Positions 50,912 to 60,083 of a stretch of DNA of 64,000 bases are shown here, piece after piece. The position numbers and the translations under genes were made by a program. The stretch lies in the NCBI GenBank assembly GCA_963780795.1, contig CAWADH010000010.1:62001-126000 (forward strand), read 5' to 3'. Positions within the stretch are counted from its first letter, which is position 1. Every line of letters starts with the position of its first letter. The DNA comes from DATJGR01 sp963780795 (GTDB lineage: Bacteria; Pseudomonadota; Gammaproteobacteria; Pseudomonadales; Azotimanducaceae). Below the pieces are notes generated by a model. The model saw only the letters and a program-made list of their open reading frames with translations. It searched no databases and was not told where the DNA came from.

Positions 50912-53900
50912 ATGGACGCGTTGGCAGCACCGCGGCAACTCGATCAGCCCGTTGCAGTGGCGGTAGCGATCGTGATGCTGCTGATCGGCGCCGCCGTCTC
51001 CGCGGTGACGAACGGTCACGAAATTGCCGCATCGCTGTTCCTGTTCGGCATGCTCGTCGCGAGCCGCACCCATCACCGCGGCCTGGTCATCGGCAGCGCC
51101 CTCTTCGCCACCGTCTCGCATCTGGCACCGACGCTACTGAACGCCGACGTCTGGCAGGGTTCCGCATCGCTGCTGCAGGTCGGGGCGAGTCAGCTGTTGT
51201 GGTCGAGCCTCTACTGGATGAGCGCCGCGCTGCTGATCTGGGATCCGCGCCAGCGCAACCTCGGCATCGAGCAGATACACGAAGCGTTTGCGCACGCGCC
51301 GGCCGCTATGGCTCTGCTCGATACCAGCGCCACCATCGTGCACGCGAACGATGCCTTCATCGACCTGGTCGGAAAGAGCGACGAGCCGCTCATCGGCAGC
51401 AAACTCGAGCAACTGATCGACGAGAAGATCTGGGACGAAATCCGTTCCCAGCGCAACGAACTGATGTCGCAGCAGGATGCGCACATCCGCTTCGAACGCG
51501 ACTTCGTCCGTCGCGACGGACGCAAGGTATGGGCGTCGATTTACGCACGGATGCTGCGCGACCCTTCGGGTGAAGCCCGCTTCGCGGTTTTGCAGGTGCT
51601 CGACCTCACCGAGCAGCGTCGCGCACAACGGGCCCTCGCGATCAGCGAGTCGCGTTTCCGCGGCATCATCGAGAACACCGGCGAAGTGACGCTAGTGATC
51701 GACCTCGAAGGTCGCATCAGCTACGCCAACCCGAAGGCATACGAAGTGTTCGGCGCCTCCGCCACGTCATTGATCGGCGCCAAGCCGCTGCCGTTCATCC
51801 ACGCCGTCGATCGCAACGAATTCGGACGCGCGCTCGCACGCACCAGCGCCCGTCCGCGCGAGACGTTCCGCCTCACCGACATCCGTCTGCAGGCGTCGGA
51901 CGTCTATCTCGACGTGCAGTTCACCGGGCTCGGCGACGCACCCGGCATTTCCGGCACCGTCGTCACGGCGCGCATCACCACCGATCAGGTGAAGGCCGAG
52001 AAACAGCTGCGTTTGTCGGAATCGAAATTCTCGACCATCTTCCACTCGAGCCCCGACGCAGTGCTGATCCTGCGGCAATCCGACAGCGTGGTGGTCGACT
52101 TCAACACCGGCTTTACACGCTTGCTTGGCTACACGCGCGAGGAAGCGATCGGCGTACGCGAACCCGAGCTGAAAATCTGGGGCAATCCGCTCGACCGTGA
52201 ACGCGTAGAAGCGGAACTCGAAGCGAATTACGAATGCCTCGACTATGAAACCGAACTCGTCGCGAAGAACGGCGAAGTATTGCAGACGGAAATTTCGGTG
52301 CGCTTCTTCGAAATCGACGGCGAACTGTGCGTGTTGTGCATCGGCCGCGACATCACCAAGCGCCGTCTCGCGGAAACCGCACTGAAGGAAAGCGAAGAGA
52401 AATTCGCGCGCATCTTCACGGGCAGCCCCGACGGCATCGTTATCATCAGCCTCGCCGACAGCCGCATTCTCGACATCAACGACGCCTTCGTGGAGTCGTC
52501 AGGCTTCAGCTACGAGGAAATCGTCGGGCATCGCGTGAGCGACCTGCCCGTCTTCGACGACATCGAGCAGCTGAAGCGCTCGACTGAAATCGTCGTGAAA
52601 GAAGGCAGCCTGCAGAACTTCGAGCTGACGTTCCGCACCAAGAACGGCGAACAGATTCCGGCGCTGGTCTCTGCCACCGTCGTCGAACTCGAAGGCGAGA
52701 AGAGCCTGGTCTGCATCGCGAAAGACAACCGCGTTCAGCGCGAAACCGAAGCCAAGTTGCGCGTCAGCGAAGAGCGATTCCGCGGCGCCTTCGAGAACGC
52801 GCCGATCGGCATGCTGCTGACCGACACCGACGGCTACATCTTCCAGGCCAACAACTTTGCAGTGAAGGCGCTCGCCTATCCCGAAGCGGAAATGGTCGGC
52901 AGCCACATCAGCCGGCTCGTGCCGGCGCCGGAAAGACAGAGCCTCAAAGAAACGTTCGACAGGCTGCTGTACCGCTCAGGCAACGTATTCCGCTCTGAAC
53001 GCCGCATGCTGTGCAAAGACAGCATGGAGATCTGGACCAACTTCCACGTGGTGCTGCAGCGATCAGACACCGGATCGCCGCTGTATTTCATCGTGCAGCT
53101 CGCCGACATCTCCGAGATGAAGCGCAACCGCGAGCAGATGGAGCGCATGGCGTTCTACGACACGCTGACGGATCTGGCGAACCGCCGGCTGTTCGGCGAC
53201 CGGCTGGAACAGGCCATCGCGCACGCGCAGCGCACCGGCACCTACGCCGCGTTGCTGTACCTCGACCTCGACCAGTTCAAACGCGTCAACGACACGCTCG
53301 GGCACGAAGCCGGCGACGAACTGCTGCGCGAAGTCGCACGCCGTTTGAGCCATTGCGTGCGCGCAGAAGACACCGTCGCAAGGCCGGGCGGCGACGAATT
53401 CACGATTCTGCTGTACGACATCAGCTCGCCCGGCGACGCGGGCGCGGTGGCCGAGAAGATCCTCGCGCGGCTGCGCGCGCCGATCACGATCTCGGGCCAT
53501 CACCTCGTCGTCACCACGAGCATCGGCATCACCATCATCCCGAGCGATTCGGTGCAGCCGAACATCCTGACCAAGAACGCCGATCTCGCGATGTATCGCG
53601 CGAAGGAACGCGGTCGCAACAATTTTCAGTATTTCGCCGAGGAAATGAACACCAAGGCACAAAGCCGTTTGCGCACCGAGAACGAACTGCGCCGCGCGCT
53701 CGAATCGAACGAATTCGAACTGTTCTATCAGCCGAAAGTGCGTCTCGCCGACCAGCGCATCACCGGAGTCGAGGCGCTGATCCGTTGGCAACACCCTGAG
53801 CGCGGTCTGATGACGCCGGACAAATTCATCAGCGTGGCCGAAGAGACCGGAGTAATCGTCGGCATCGGTGCCTGGGTGATCCAACAGGCGTGCATTGCCG

Positions 53901-54478
53901 CGCGCGATCTGACGGCACAGACCGGCGCACCGATTCAAGTTGCGGTGAACATATCCACGCGCCAGTTCCGCGATCCGAACCTCGTCAACACCGTGCGACG
54001 CTGCATTCGCGAATCGGGCATCGACCCCGCGCAGCTCGAAGTCGAAATCACCGAAACGATGTTGATGGACGACGCCGAAGCGGCCGCCTTCACGGTGGAG
54101 CGGCTGCACGAACTGGGCATCAAGATCGCCATCGACGACTTCGGCACCGGCTATTCGTCGCTGAATTATCTCAAGCGCTTCCCGATCGACACGGTGAAGA
54201 TCGACCGCTCGTTCGTGATGGACATTCCCGGCAACGCCGACGACATGGCGATCACCGCCGCGGTGATTTCGATGGCGCATCGGTTGAGCCTCGTCGTCGT
54301 CGCAGAAGGCGTGGAGACCACCGAACAGCTCAAGTTCCTGAGCGAACACGACTGTGAATACGGCCAGGGTTATTACTTCTCGAAGCCGCTGCCGTTCGCA
54401 GAGATTCAGCGCTTCTTCGATCCGAACGTCGCGCTGATGCGCCAACCCCGCAAACGTCCGGGCCAACCCCAGGCCTGA
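50912..54478 (+). CDS. Five-PAS GGDEF-EAL bifunctional c-di-GMP protein
   Basis: An 1188-residue inner-membrane sensor. About three hydrophobic segments lie in the first 110 residues. Five PAS domains start near 120, 240, 365, 490 and 615 (each opening with an E-S-RF or E-KF pattern). The GGDEF motif is intact near residue 825, with an RxxD inhibitory site (RAED) five residues before it. The EAL domain is complete: VEALIRW, VNISTRQF, EITE, DDFGTGYSS and AEGVET. Both synthesis and hydrolysis of c-di-GMP are possible; the input ligands are unknown. Confidence 0.94.
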   Translation: MDALAAPRQLDQPVAVAVAIVMLLIGAAVSAVTNGHEIAASLFLFGMLVASRTHHRGLVIGSALFATVSHLAPTLLNADVWQGSASLLQVGASQLLWSSLYWMSAALLIWDPRQRNLGIEQIHEAFAHAPAAMALLDTSATIVHANDAFIDLVGKSDEPLIGSKLEQLIDEKIWDEIRSQRNELMSQQDAHIRFERDFVRRDGRKVWASIYARMLRDPSGEARFAVLQVLDLTEQRRAQRALAISESRFRGIIENTGEVTLVIDLEGRISYANPKAYEVFGASATSLIGAKPLPFIHAVDRNEFGRALARTSARPRETFRLTDIRLQASDVYLDVQFTGLGDAPGISGTVVTARITTDQVKAEKQLRLSESKFSTIFHSSPDAVLILRQSDSVVVDFNTGFTRLLGYTREEAIGVREPELKIWGNPLDRERVEAELEANYECLDYETELVAKNGEVLQTEISVRFFEIDGELCVLCIGRDITKRRLAETALKESEEKFARIFTGSPDGIVIISLADSRILDINDAFVESSGFSYEEIVGHRVSDLPVFDDIEQLKRSTEIVVKEGSLQNFELTFRTKNGEQIPALVSATVVELEGEKSLVCIAKDNRVQRETEAKLRVSEERFRGAFENAPIGMLLTDTDGYIFQANNFAVKALAYPEAEMVGSHISRLVPAPERQSLKETFDRLLYRSGNVFRSERRMLCKDSMEIWTNFHVVLQRSDTGSPLYFIVQLADISEMKRNREQMERMAFYDTLTDLANRRLFGDRLEQAIAHAQRTGTYAALLYLDLDQFKRVNDTLGHEAGDELLREVARRLSHCVRAEDTVARPGGDEFTILLYDISSPGDAGAVAEKILARLRAPITISGHHLVVTTSIGITIIPSDSVQPNILTKNADLAMYRAKERGRNNFQYFAEEMNTKAQSRLRTENELRRALESNEFELFYQPKVRLADQRITGVEALIRWQHPERGLMTPDKFISVAEETGVIVGIGAWVIQQACIAARDLTAQTGAPIQVAVNISTRQFRDPNLVNTVRRCIRESGIDPAQLEVEITETMLMDDAEAAAFTVERLHELGIKIAIDDFGTGYSSLNYLKRFPIDTVKIDRSFVMDIPGNADDMAITAAVISMAHRLSLVVVAEGVETTEQLKFLSEHDCEYGQGYYFSKPLPFAEIQRFFDPNVALMRQPRKRPGQPQA

Positions 54479-54563
54479 TCGCTCTCCCGCTCCGTGGTTC
54501 GCCGCGGCATCCTTGTGTAAGGTCTGCAGGCGCCGATCGGGGGACACGAGATGACGCTGGCGA

Positions 54564-54744
54564 ATGAGCGACGCACTCCGCCGCCTACAGAACGTACATA
54601 GAAGAACGCTTCGACGGTGAGGTCGTGGGCGAAGCGCTGACCGAACACGAGCGAGCGCTGCTCGAATTCGTCGATCGCGTACTCGCCGGCCGCGACCACG
54701 ATTCGCTCGCGCCGGTACACCGGATTCTCAGAGGCGCGGCATAG
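54564..54744 (+). pseudogene. Small gene of about 59 codons with an apparent +1 frameshift
   Basis: This lies in the 309-bp gap after the GGDEF-EAL gene. ATG 54564 reads MSDALRRLQN; skipping one base near 54594 continues as YIEERFDGEVVGEALTEHER and on to APVHRILRGAA, stop at 54742-54744. The second part has strong coding character (amphipathic, acidic, no rare codons) but no start codon in its own frame. An alternative ATG at 54551 gives only 16 codons. The rest of the gap (54479-54550, 54745-54787) shows nothing beyond the MaoC ribosome site. Confidence 0.45.
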
Positions 54745-54787
54745 CGCTCGATCGGATTGGTTTCTTGAAACACGGACGGAGACTGAC

Positions 54788-55252
54788 ATGGGTCGGTATT
54801 ACGAAGACTTCACGGTCGGAGACACCTACAAGCACTGGCCGGGCCGGACGATCACGGCCGCCGACAACACGTGGTTCACCCTGCTGACGATGAATCAGCA
54901 CCCGATCCACTTCGACGAGGCATACGCCGCGAGATCCGAATTCGGCAAACCGTTGGTGAACAGTGCGTTCACGCTCGCCGTGGTGGTGGGCATGAGCGTC
55001 GCCGACGTCAGTCAGTTTGCGGTCGCCAATCTCGGCTGGACCGACATCGTATTGCCGGCGCCGGTCTTCAACGGCGACACGCTCTATGCGGAGTCGACGG
55101 TGCTCGACCTGCGCGAATCGAAGTCGCGGCCCACACAGGGCGTCGTCACGGTCTCGACGCGCGGATGGAAGCAGGATGGCACCACCGTCATGACGTTCAA
55201 GCGCTCTGCGTTGATTCCGAAGCGCGGCCACGGCATCGAGCCCGCGCGATGA
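54788..55252 (+). CDS. MaoC family dehydratase
   Basis: A 154-residue hotdog-fold hydratase. The catalytic pair is visible in TMNQHPIHFDEAYA (His and Asp of hydratase motif 2), with the N-terminal YYEDFTVGDTYKHWPGRTIT typical of mesaconyl-CoA hydratase-like members. It adds water to an enoyl-CoA. Its stop overlaps the start of a CaiB-type CoA-transferase (ATGA), so the two act together: activation of an acid to its CoA ester and hydration. Confidence 0.9.
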   Translation: MGRYYEDFTVGDTYKHWPGRTITAADNTWFTLLTMNQHPIHFDEAYAARSEFGKPLVNSAFTLAVVVGMSVADVSQFAVANLGWTDIVLPAPVFNGDTLYAESTVLDLRESKSRPTQGVVTVSTRGWKQDGTTVMTFKRSALIPKRGHGIEPAR

Positions 55253-56463
55253 GCGCGCAGGACCACACCCAACGACTGCACCCCACCGGCGCGCTCGCCG
55301 GTATTCGCGTGATCGACTGCACTCACGTCATCGCGGGCGCGTACTGCTCGATGCTGCTCGCCGATCTCGGCGCGGACGTGATCAAGATCGAACCGCTCGA
55401 TGGCGAAGGCGGGCGCGAGGCGGAGGTCGGTCCGTTCAGGGCATTCGATTTCATCAATCGCAACAAGCGCGCAATCGCAGTGGATCTTCAGCGCGCCGAA
55501 GGCGTAGCGGTCGTGCGCTCGCTGGCCACGACCGCGGACATCTTCGTCGAGAACTTCCGACCCGGCGCGTTCGATCGACTCGGCCTCGGTTGCGACGCGC
55601 TGCGGTCGCTCAACCCGCGGCTCATCTACTGCTCGATCTCCGGATTCGGGCACAGCGGTCCGTATCGCGATCGCGGCGGTTTCGATCTGGTCGCTCAGGC
55701 AATGGGCGGCATCATGAGTCTCACCGGCGAGAAGGACGCAGCGCGACCTGTCGCGGCCGGCGTGCCGTTCTGCGATTTCAGCGCCGGCACGTTCGGCGCG
55801 CTCGGCGCACTGGCCGCGCTGAATCGCCGTCATGTGACGGGACTCGGTCAGAAAGTCGAAGCGACGCTCCTCGAGTCCGGCATGGCGCACGCAGTCTGGG
55901 AGGCCGGCATTTACACGACCACGGGCGAGATCTCCGGACCGGTGGGCTCGGCGCATCGTCTGGCGGCACCCTACGAGGCGTTCGCAACGGCCGACGGCTT
56001 CATCGTCGTCGGCGTCGCCACGCAGAAGATCTGGACGAAGTTCTGCATCGCACTCGACGCGCGCCACCTCGAAATGGATCCACGTTTTGCGACGGAACTC
56101 GATCGACTCGAGCATCGCGACGCGCTGAAGGTGCTGATCGAAGCGGTGCTCGTCGCGAACACCTCTCGACACTGGCTCGATCGACTTCTGGAAGAAGGCG
56201 TGCCTTCCGGACCGATCAACGATATCGCTCAGGCGGTGGAAGATCCGCACATCGCGGCGCGCGGTCTCATCGTCGACGTTGACGGCGAACGCTACACGCG
56301 CGCGCCGATCGGACTCTCGGACACGCCGGTTGCGCTGCGGCGCGGTGCGGCGCTCGTTGGCGAGCACACGCGCGAAGTTCTGCGCGAAGCGGGACTCGAA
56401 GACGGGCAGATCGCGGCGCTGGAGCGCACCGGCGTGGTGAAGTCTTCGCGCAGCGATACCTGA
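55249..56463 (+). CDS. CaiB/BaiF family CoA-transferase
   Basis: A 404-residue family III CoA-transferase coupled to the MaoC gene by a 4-bp overlap at ATG 55249. Family blocks are RVIDCTHVIAGAYCSMLLAD, ADIFVENFRPGAFDRLGL, and GVPFCDFSAGTFGALGAL with the catalytic Asp. Paired MaoC and CaiB genes occur in routes for branched dicarboxylates such as mesaconate or itaconate, but the acid used here is unknown. It is the second CaiB gene of the window (first at 19977). Confidence 0.92.
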   Translation: MSAQDHTQRLHPTGALAGIRVIDCTHVIAGAYCSMLLADLGADVIKIEPLDGEGGREAEVGPFRAFDFINRNKRAIAVDLQRAEGVAVVRSLATTADIFVENFRPGAFDRLGLGCDALRSLNPRLIYCSISGFGHSGPYRDRGGFDLVAQAMGGIMSLTGEKDAARPVAAGVPFCDFSAGTFGALGALAALNRRHVTGLGQKVEATLLESGMAHAVWEAGIYTTTGEISGPVGSAHRLAAPYEAFATADGFIVVGVATQKIWTKFCIALDARHLEMDPRFATELDRLEHRDALKVLIEAVLVANTSRHWLDRLLEEGVPSGPINDIAQAVEDPHIAARGLIVDVDGERYTRAPIGLSDTPVALRRGAALVGEHTREVLREAGLEDGQIAALERTGVVKSSRSDT

Positions 56464-56583
56464 GTGCCGCAACACCATCCCGCTCGCAAATTGACCAGGG
56501 TCGCGTTCGTACCATACGCTGCCGCGCAGCAAAGCAGCCACGTGGTCGCGATCATTCCAATGCGTGTTCCGGGGAGCACTGCC

Positions 56584-56985
56584 ATGTCCGTCGATGCAAT
56601 CGTCGAATCCTTCGAGATCGCGGCGGAACGCGGCGACGTGGCTCCGGCGATCTACGACGCCTACTTCGCCCGCTGTCCCGAATCCCGCGAGTTGATGCGG
56701 TATGTGGACATGCACATGCGCGGCCGCATGCTCGACAGCGTGTTCACGTTGCTGATGTCGGACGAGGCGTCGGACGAATTCCGTTACCTGCAGTTCGAGG
56801 CCGCTGCGCATTCGAGCTACGGCGTGTTGCCGCACATGTACGGCAACCTGCTCGCTGCCGTGGAGGACACGATCCGGCTGGCATGCGGCAGCAACTGGAC
56901 GCCCGCGATGTCGGACGCATGGAACGCGCGCCTCGACATTCTGCTGCGGGAGATTCGATCTGCCGTGGAACCCGCCGTCGCGTAG
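56584..56985 (+). CDS. Globin-like protein
   Basis: 133 residues; ATG 56584 has GGGGAG 7 bp upstream. The pattern MSVDAIVESFEIAAERGDVAPAIYDAYF, then HMYGNLLAAVEDTIRLACGS and WTPAMSDAWNARLDILLREI resembles helices A-B and G-H of bacterial globins. A clear proximal His in an F helix is hard to place (candidate in AAHSSYGVLPH), so haem binding is uncertain. It follows the CoA-transferase by 120 bp and converges with the MetE-like gene. Confidence 0.6.
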   Translation: MSVDAIVESFEIAAERGDVAPAIYDAYFARCPESRELMRYVDMHMRGRMLDSVFTLLMSDEASDEFRYLQFEAAAHSSYGVLPHMYGNLLAAVEDTIRLACGSNWTPAMSDAWNARLDILLREIRSAVEPAVA

Positions 56986-57045
56986 TTCGGTTGTGAATCG
57001 CGTTCGGCCGGATCGGCGCGCGGCCGGTCGCGCTGCGCGGCCCCG

Positions 57046-58260
57046 TCAACCGAAGCGCCGGCTGGCTAGCCCCGCACCCTGCACCAGCGCCTCGAGCTTC
57101 GCCCATGCGATCTGCGGGTGCACGCGTCCACCGAGCCCGCAGTCGGTGCCAGCCATCACGTTGCTGGGGCCTACCACCTTGGCGAAGCGTTCGATTCGGT
57201 CAGCGACCAACTCTGGGTGCTCGACGACGTTAGTAGCGTGCGAGACCACCCCCGGCACCAGCGTTTTGCCGGCGGGCAGCTTCACGTGCTCCCACAAGCG
57301 CCACTCGTGTTCGTGGCGCACGTTGGCCGCCTCGAACAGATAGGCGGACGCATTCACCTGCAACATCAGATCGGCGATGTGTTCGAGCGGGATGTCGGTT
57401 ACGTGCGGGCCGTGCCACGAGCCCCAGCACAGATGGAAGCGGATGCCATCTTCGGGCAAGCCGCGCAGCGCATGATTGAGCGCATCGATGCGCAGCTTCG
57501 TGAACGTGCGGTAATCGTCGATGCTCGGCTCCGGCACGATCATGTCCCAGTTTTCCGCGATCGACGGATCGTCGATCTGCAGGATGAGCCCCGCATCGAG
57601 GATCGCAGCGTATTCCTCACGCATCGCGTCCGCGCACGCGTACAGGAAGGCTTCGTCGCTGTCGTAGTAGGCGTTGCCGATCCGCGAGCAGCTGCCCGGC
57701 GCGATCGACGTCATGAAGCCCGTCGCAAGACCACTGGCGGCGAGCGCTGCCTTGAAGTGCGCGATGTCGGCGGCAATCGCGTCGTGGCCGGTGTACGTGA
57801 GCTTGCCGGTGCACGTCGGAAACAGTGCGGGGCCCGGCGCGGCACCGACCGCGCGCGGCGCGACGCCGGCATTGGGATCGCCGTACGCTTCGCCGAAACG
57901 TTGCCAATCGCGTCGTTCACCGAAGCTCGCGAGCGCAACCTTGCCGGCCGTGCCTTTCGCACGCGCCCGGTCGCGCATCAGGTCGAACGTGCCGAGTTCC
58001 AGCCCGCCGAGCCGCTGGAACGAATAGCTCCACCACGCGCCGTAGTCGACTTTCTGACTCATCGCCTTGCCGTACTCGCCGTCGCCGACGACGTCGACGC
58101 CGATGTCGCGCTGCCGCTTCACGACGTCGTTCACCGCCGCCTGCAGCTGCGCGCCGTGCGTTGCCTCGTCGACGTTGCCTTTACGCAGCGACCGGTTCAG
58201 TTCAATCAGCGAATCGGGCCGCGGCAGGCTGCCGGTTTGCGTCGTCAGGATGCGTGTCAT
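57046..58260 (-). CDS. Cobalamin-independent methionine synthase (MetE C-terminal)-like protein
   Basis: A 404-residue single-barrel relative of the MetE catalytic domain without the N-terminal folate-binding half. The zinc ligands can be placed in RFHLCWGSWHG (His, Cys), LFEAANVRHEHEW (Glu) and AGTDCGLGG (Cys); the start TTQTGSLPRP is also typical. Such stand-alone proteins include epoxyalkane:CoM transferase and various thiol methyl- or alkyltransferases. It is the last gene of the minus-strand aromatic operon, so a role in removing a methyl group from a substrate is conceivable but unproven. Confidence 0.86.
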   Translation of the reverse strand: MTRILTTQTGSLPRPDSLIELNRSLRKGNVDEATHGAQLQAAVNDVVKRQRDIGVDVVGDGEYGKAMSQKVDYGAWWSYSFQRLGGLELGTFDLMRDRARAKGTAGKVALASFGERRDWQRFGEAYGDPNAGVAPRAVGAAPGPALFPTCTGKLTYTGHDAIAADIAHFKAALAASGLATGFMTSIAPGSCSRIGNAYYDSDEAFLYACADAMREEYAAILDAGLILQIDDPSIAENWDMIVPEPSIDDYRTFTKLRIDALNHALRGLPEDGIRFHLCWGSWHGPHVTDIPLEHIADLMLQVNASAYLFEAANVRHEHEWRLWEHVKLPAGKTLVPGVVSHATNVVEHPELVADRIERFAKVVGPSNVMAGTDCGLGGRVHPQIAWAKLEALVQGAGLASRRFG

Positions 58261-58294
58261 CGTCCCCTCCGCTCGGCGCGTTTGTTCGTGTCGG

Positions 58295-59089
58295 TCACGG
58301 CCCCGTGAGGGGCAACATACCCAGATCCACGATCGACTGACCGCCGTCGGCCACCAGTACCGTGCCGGTCACGAACGAGCTCGCATCGGTCGCGAGGAAT
58401 TCGACGCAGCGTGCGATCTCGTCCGGGTCGGCCATGCGGTTGATCGGATTGTTCTCGACCAGCAGACCGCGCGCCGCGTCCATGGATACCCCGCGTGCCC
58501 TGGCGAGCATATGCAGCGCGCCTTCCACCATCGGCGTGTCGACCCATCCCGGACACAGCGTGTTCACCCGAATGCCTTCCCGCCCGTAGTCGCGGGCGAG
58601 CGAACGCGTCAGTCCGAGCAGCGCGGCTTTAGTCGTGCCGTACACGGCCGAATTCTTCGCCGCGAACAAACCGCCGATCGACGAGACATTGACGATCGAA
58701 CCGCCTCCCCGCGCCCGCAGGTGCGGGATCGCCGCGCGCGCAACGCGCATCGGTCCGTTCACGTTGACTTCGACCACCGACGACCACGCGGCATCGTCGA
58801 GCTGCTCGACGTTGCCGATCTGCACCGCCGCGGCATTGTTCACGACGATGTCGAGACCGCCGCAGCGCTTCACCAATTGGGCGATGGTCTGTTCAACGGA
58901 CGCCGTGACGCCGACATCGCACTGCAGCGCCAATGCGCCGATTTCGCTTGCGAGCTGCTCGACAATGGCCGCGCGTCGCCCCACCACGACGACCTGCGCA
59001 CCCCGGTTTATGAGCCGCCGCGCTACGGCACCGCCGATGCCGGTTCCGCCGCCGGTCACGAGCGCCACCTTCCCTTTCAGGTCCGTCAT
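58295..59089 (-). CDS. SDR family oxidoreductase
   Basis: A 264-residue short-chain dehydrogenase: cofactor loop TGGGTGIGGAVARR, structural VVNNAAAVQ, catalytic Ser (VSSIGG) and YGTTK near residue 150, and the C-terminal VTGTVLVADGGQ. The Arg pair in VVGRRA after strand beta2 suggests NADP use. It lies in the same operon as the LLM flavin enzyme (9 bp apart). The substrate is unknown, presumably an alcohol or ketone of the aromatic pathway. Confidence 0.92.
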   Translation of the reverse strand: MTDLKGKVALVTGGGTGIGGAVARRLINRGAQVVVVGRRAAIVEQLASEIGALALQCDVGVTASVEQTIAQLVKRCGGLDIVVNNAAAVQIGNVEQLDDAAWSSVVEVNVNGPMRVARAAIPHLRARGGGSIVNVSSIGGLFAAKNSAVYGTTKAALLGLTRSLARDYGREGIRVNTLCPGWVDTPMVEGALHMLARARGVSMDAARGLLVENNPINRMADPDEIARCVEFLATDASSFVTGTVLVADGGQSIVDLGMLPLTGP

Positions 59090-59098
59090 GCTCTCCCC

Positions 59099-60043
59099 TT
59101 ATGAAAGCTGTTGGGCAATACCGTTGGACTTCGCCACCACCTCTGCGGCAAATTCGGGGAAGCGCGCCACGTCGTCGATGAACTGACAGGGCTTGATGAC
59201 GAACGTCTGCACTCCCGCCTCGATCTGCCGCGCGAGGCTGCCGAGCGCGGCGTCGAGATCGGCGCACGACGTCGGGTCGCGGAATCTGCCGATGATTCCG
59301 CCGAGAAATTCGATCTCGCAGATGTCGCGGCCCGCGTCGCGAAGCGCCGCCGCAATGCGGGAGCGATCGGCATCGCTCGTCGGGCCGAGCGCCATGTAGC
59401 CCGAACCGTAACGCACCAGACGATCGAGCATTCTGGCGTGCAGCGTGCCGCCGCCGAACCACAGTGTCGGCCCGGCGGGCCGCCAGCCTTTCGGTTCGAC
59501 CCAGATGTTGTCGAAGTTGAAGTGCCGGCCATGAAACGACACGGGCGACCCCGACCAGACGGCCCGCCAGATCTGCAGCTGTTCGTCGAGAATCTCGCCG
59601 CGCCGCTCGAACGGCACGGCCAGCGCGGCGTACTCGGCCTTGTGCCAGCTCACGGACGGCAGCACCACCAGGCGCCCTTCCGCCAGCAGATCGAGCGTCG
59701 CGAGTTCCTTCGCCAGCAGCAACGGATGACGCAGCGGCGCGATGATCGCCGCGCCGACGATCCGCACGCGCGTCGTCGCGGCCGCGACAGCAGCCATCAG
59801 CATCAGCGAGTTGGGCCACGGGTACGACGGGCGCTGGTTGCCGGGCATCGCAAATTCGCGGGGATTCATCGGCACGCCGTTGGCGTCCGCGCCGTCTCCC
59901 ATCACGACATGCTCGCTGAACATGACGCCGTCGAAGCCGGCGCGTTCCGCCTCGACGGCGAGCGCGACCTGGCCCCTGACGTTGCGCGGGTCGATCAGCG
60001 TCCAGTTTTCGCTGAGGTTCAGCAGCAGCCTTGGTTTGGCCAT
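59099..60043 (-). CDS. LLM class flavin-dependent oxidoreductase
   Basis: A 314-residue luciferase-like TIM barrel: AVEAERAGFDGVMFSEHVVM at the N-terminus, TTRVRIVGAAIIAPLRHPLLLAKELATL in the middle region, FERRGEILDEQLQIWRAVW, and GPTLWFGGG. It uses FMNH2 or F420 with or without oxygen. In this operon it could be a monooxygenase that prepares the ring for cleavage, although it lacks an adjacent flavin reductase. Confidence 0.9.
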   Translation of the reverse strand: MAKPRLLLNLSENWTLIDPRNVRGQVALAVEAERAGFDGVMFSEHVVMGDGADANGVPMNPREFAMPGNQRPSYPWPNSLMLMAAVAAATTRVRIVGAAIIAPLRHPLLLAKELATLDLLAEGRLVVLPSVSWHKAEYAALAVPFERRGEILDEQLQIWRAVWSGSPVSFHGRHFNFDNIWVEPKGWRPAGPTLWFGGGTLHARMLDRLVRYGSGYMALGPTSDADRSRIAAALRDAGRDICEIEFLGGIIGRFRDPTSCADLDAALGSLARQIEAGVQTFVIKPCQFIDDVARFPEFAAEVVAKSNGIAQQLS

Positions 60044-60083
60044 GTCCGGGTCCCTCTAGCGCGATCGCATCGCGCCCCTGCGG

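Noticed and set aside
55084..56835. 583-codon open frame on the minus strand
   Set aside because: It is the antisense of the MaoC and CoA-transferase genes, with low-complexity Arg/Glu/His composition and no recognisable domain.
56986..57045. GC-rich stem-like sequence between the globin-like and MetE-like genes considered as a terminator
   Set aside because: Several GC stems are possible, but none is followed by a T-run and no perfect long arm is seen.
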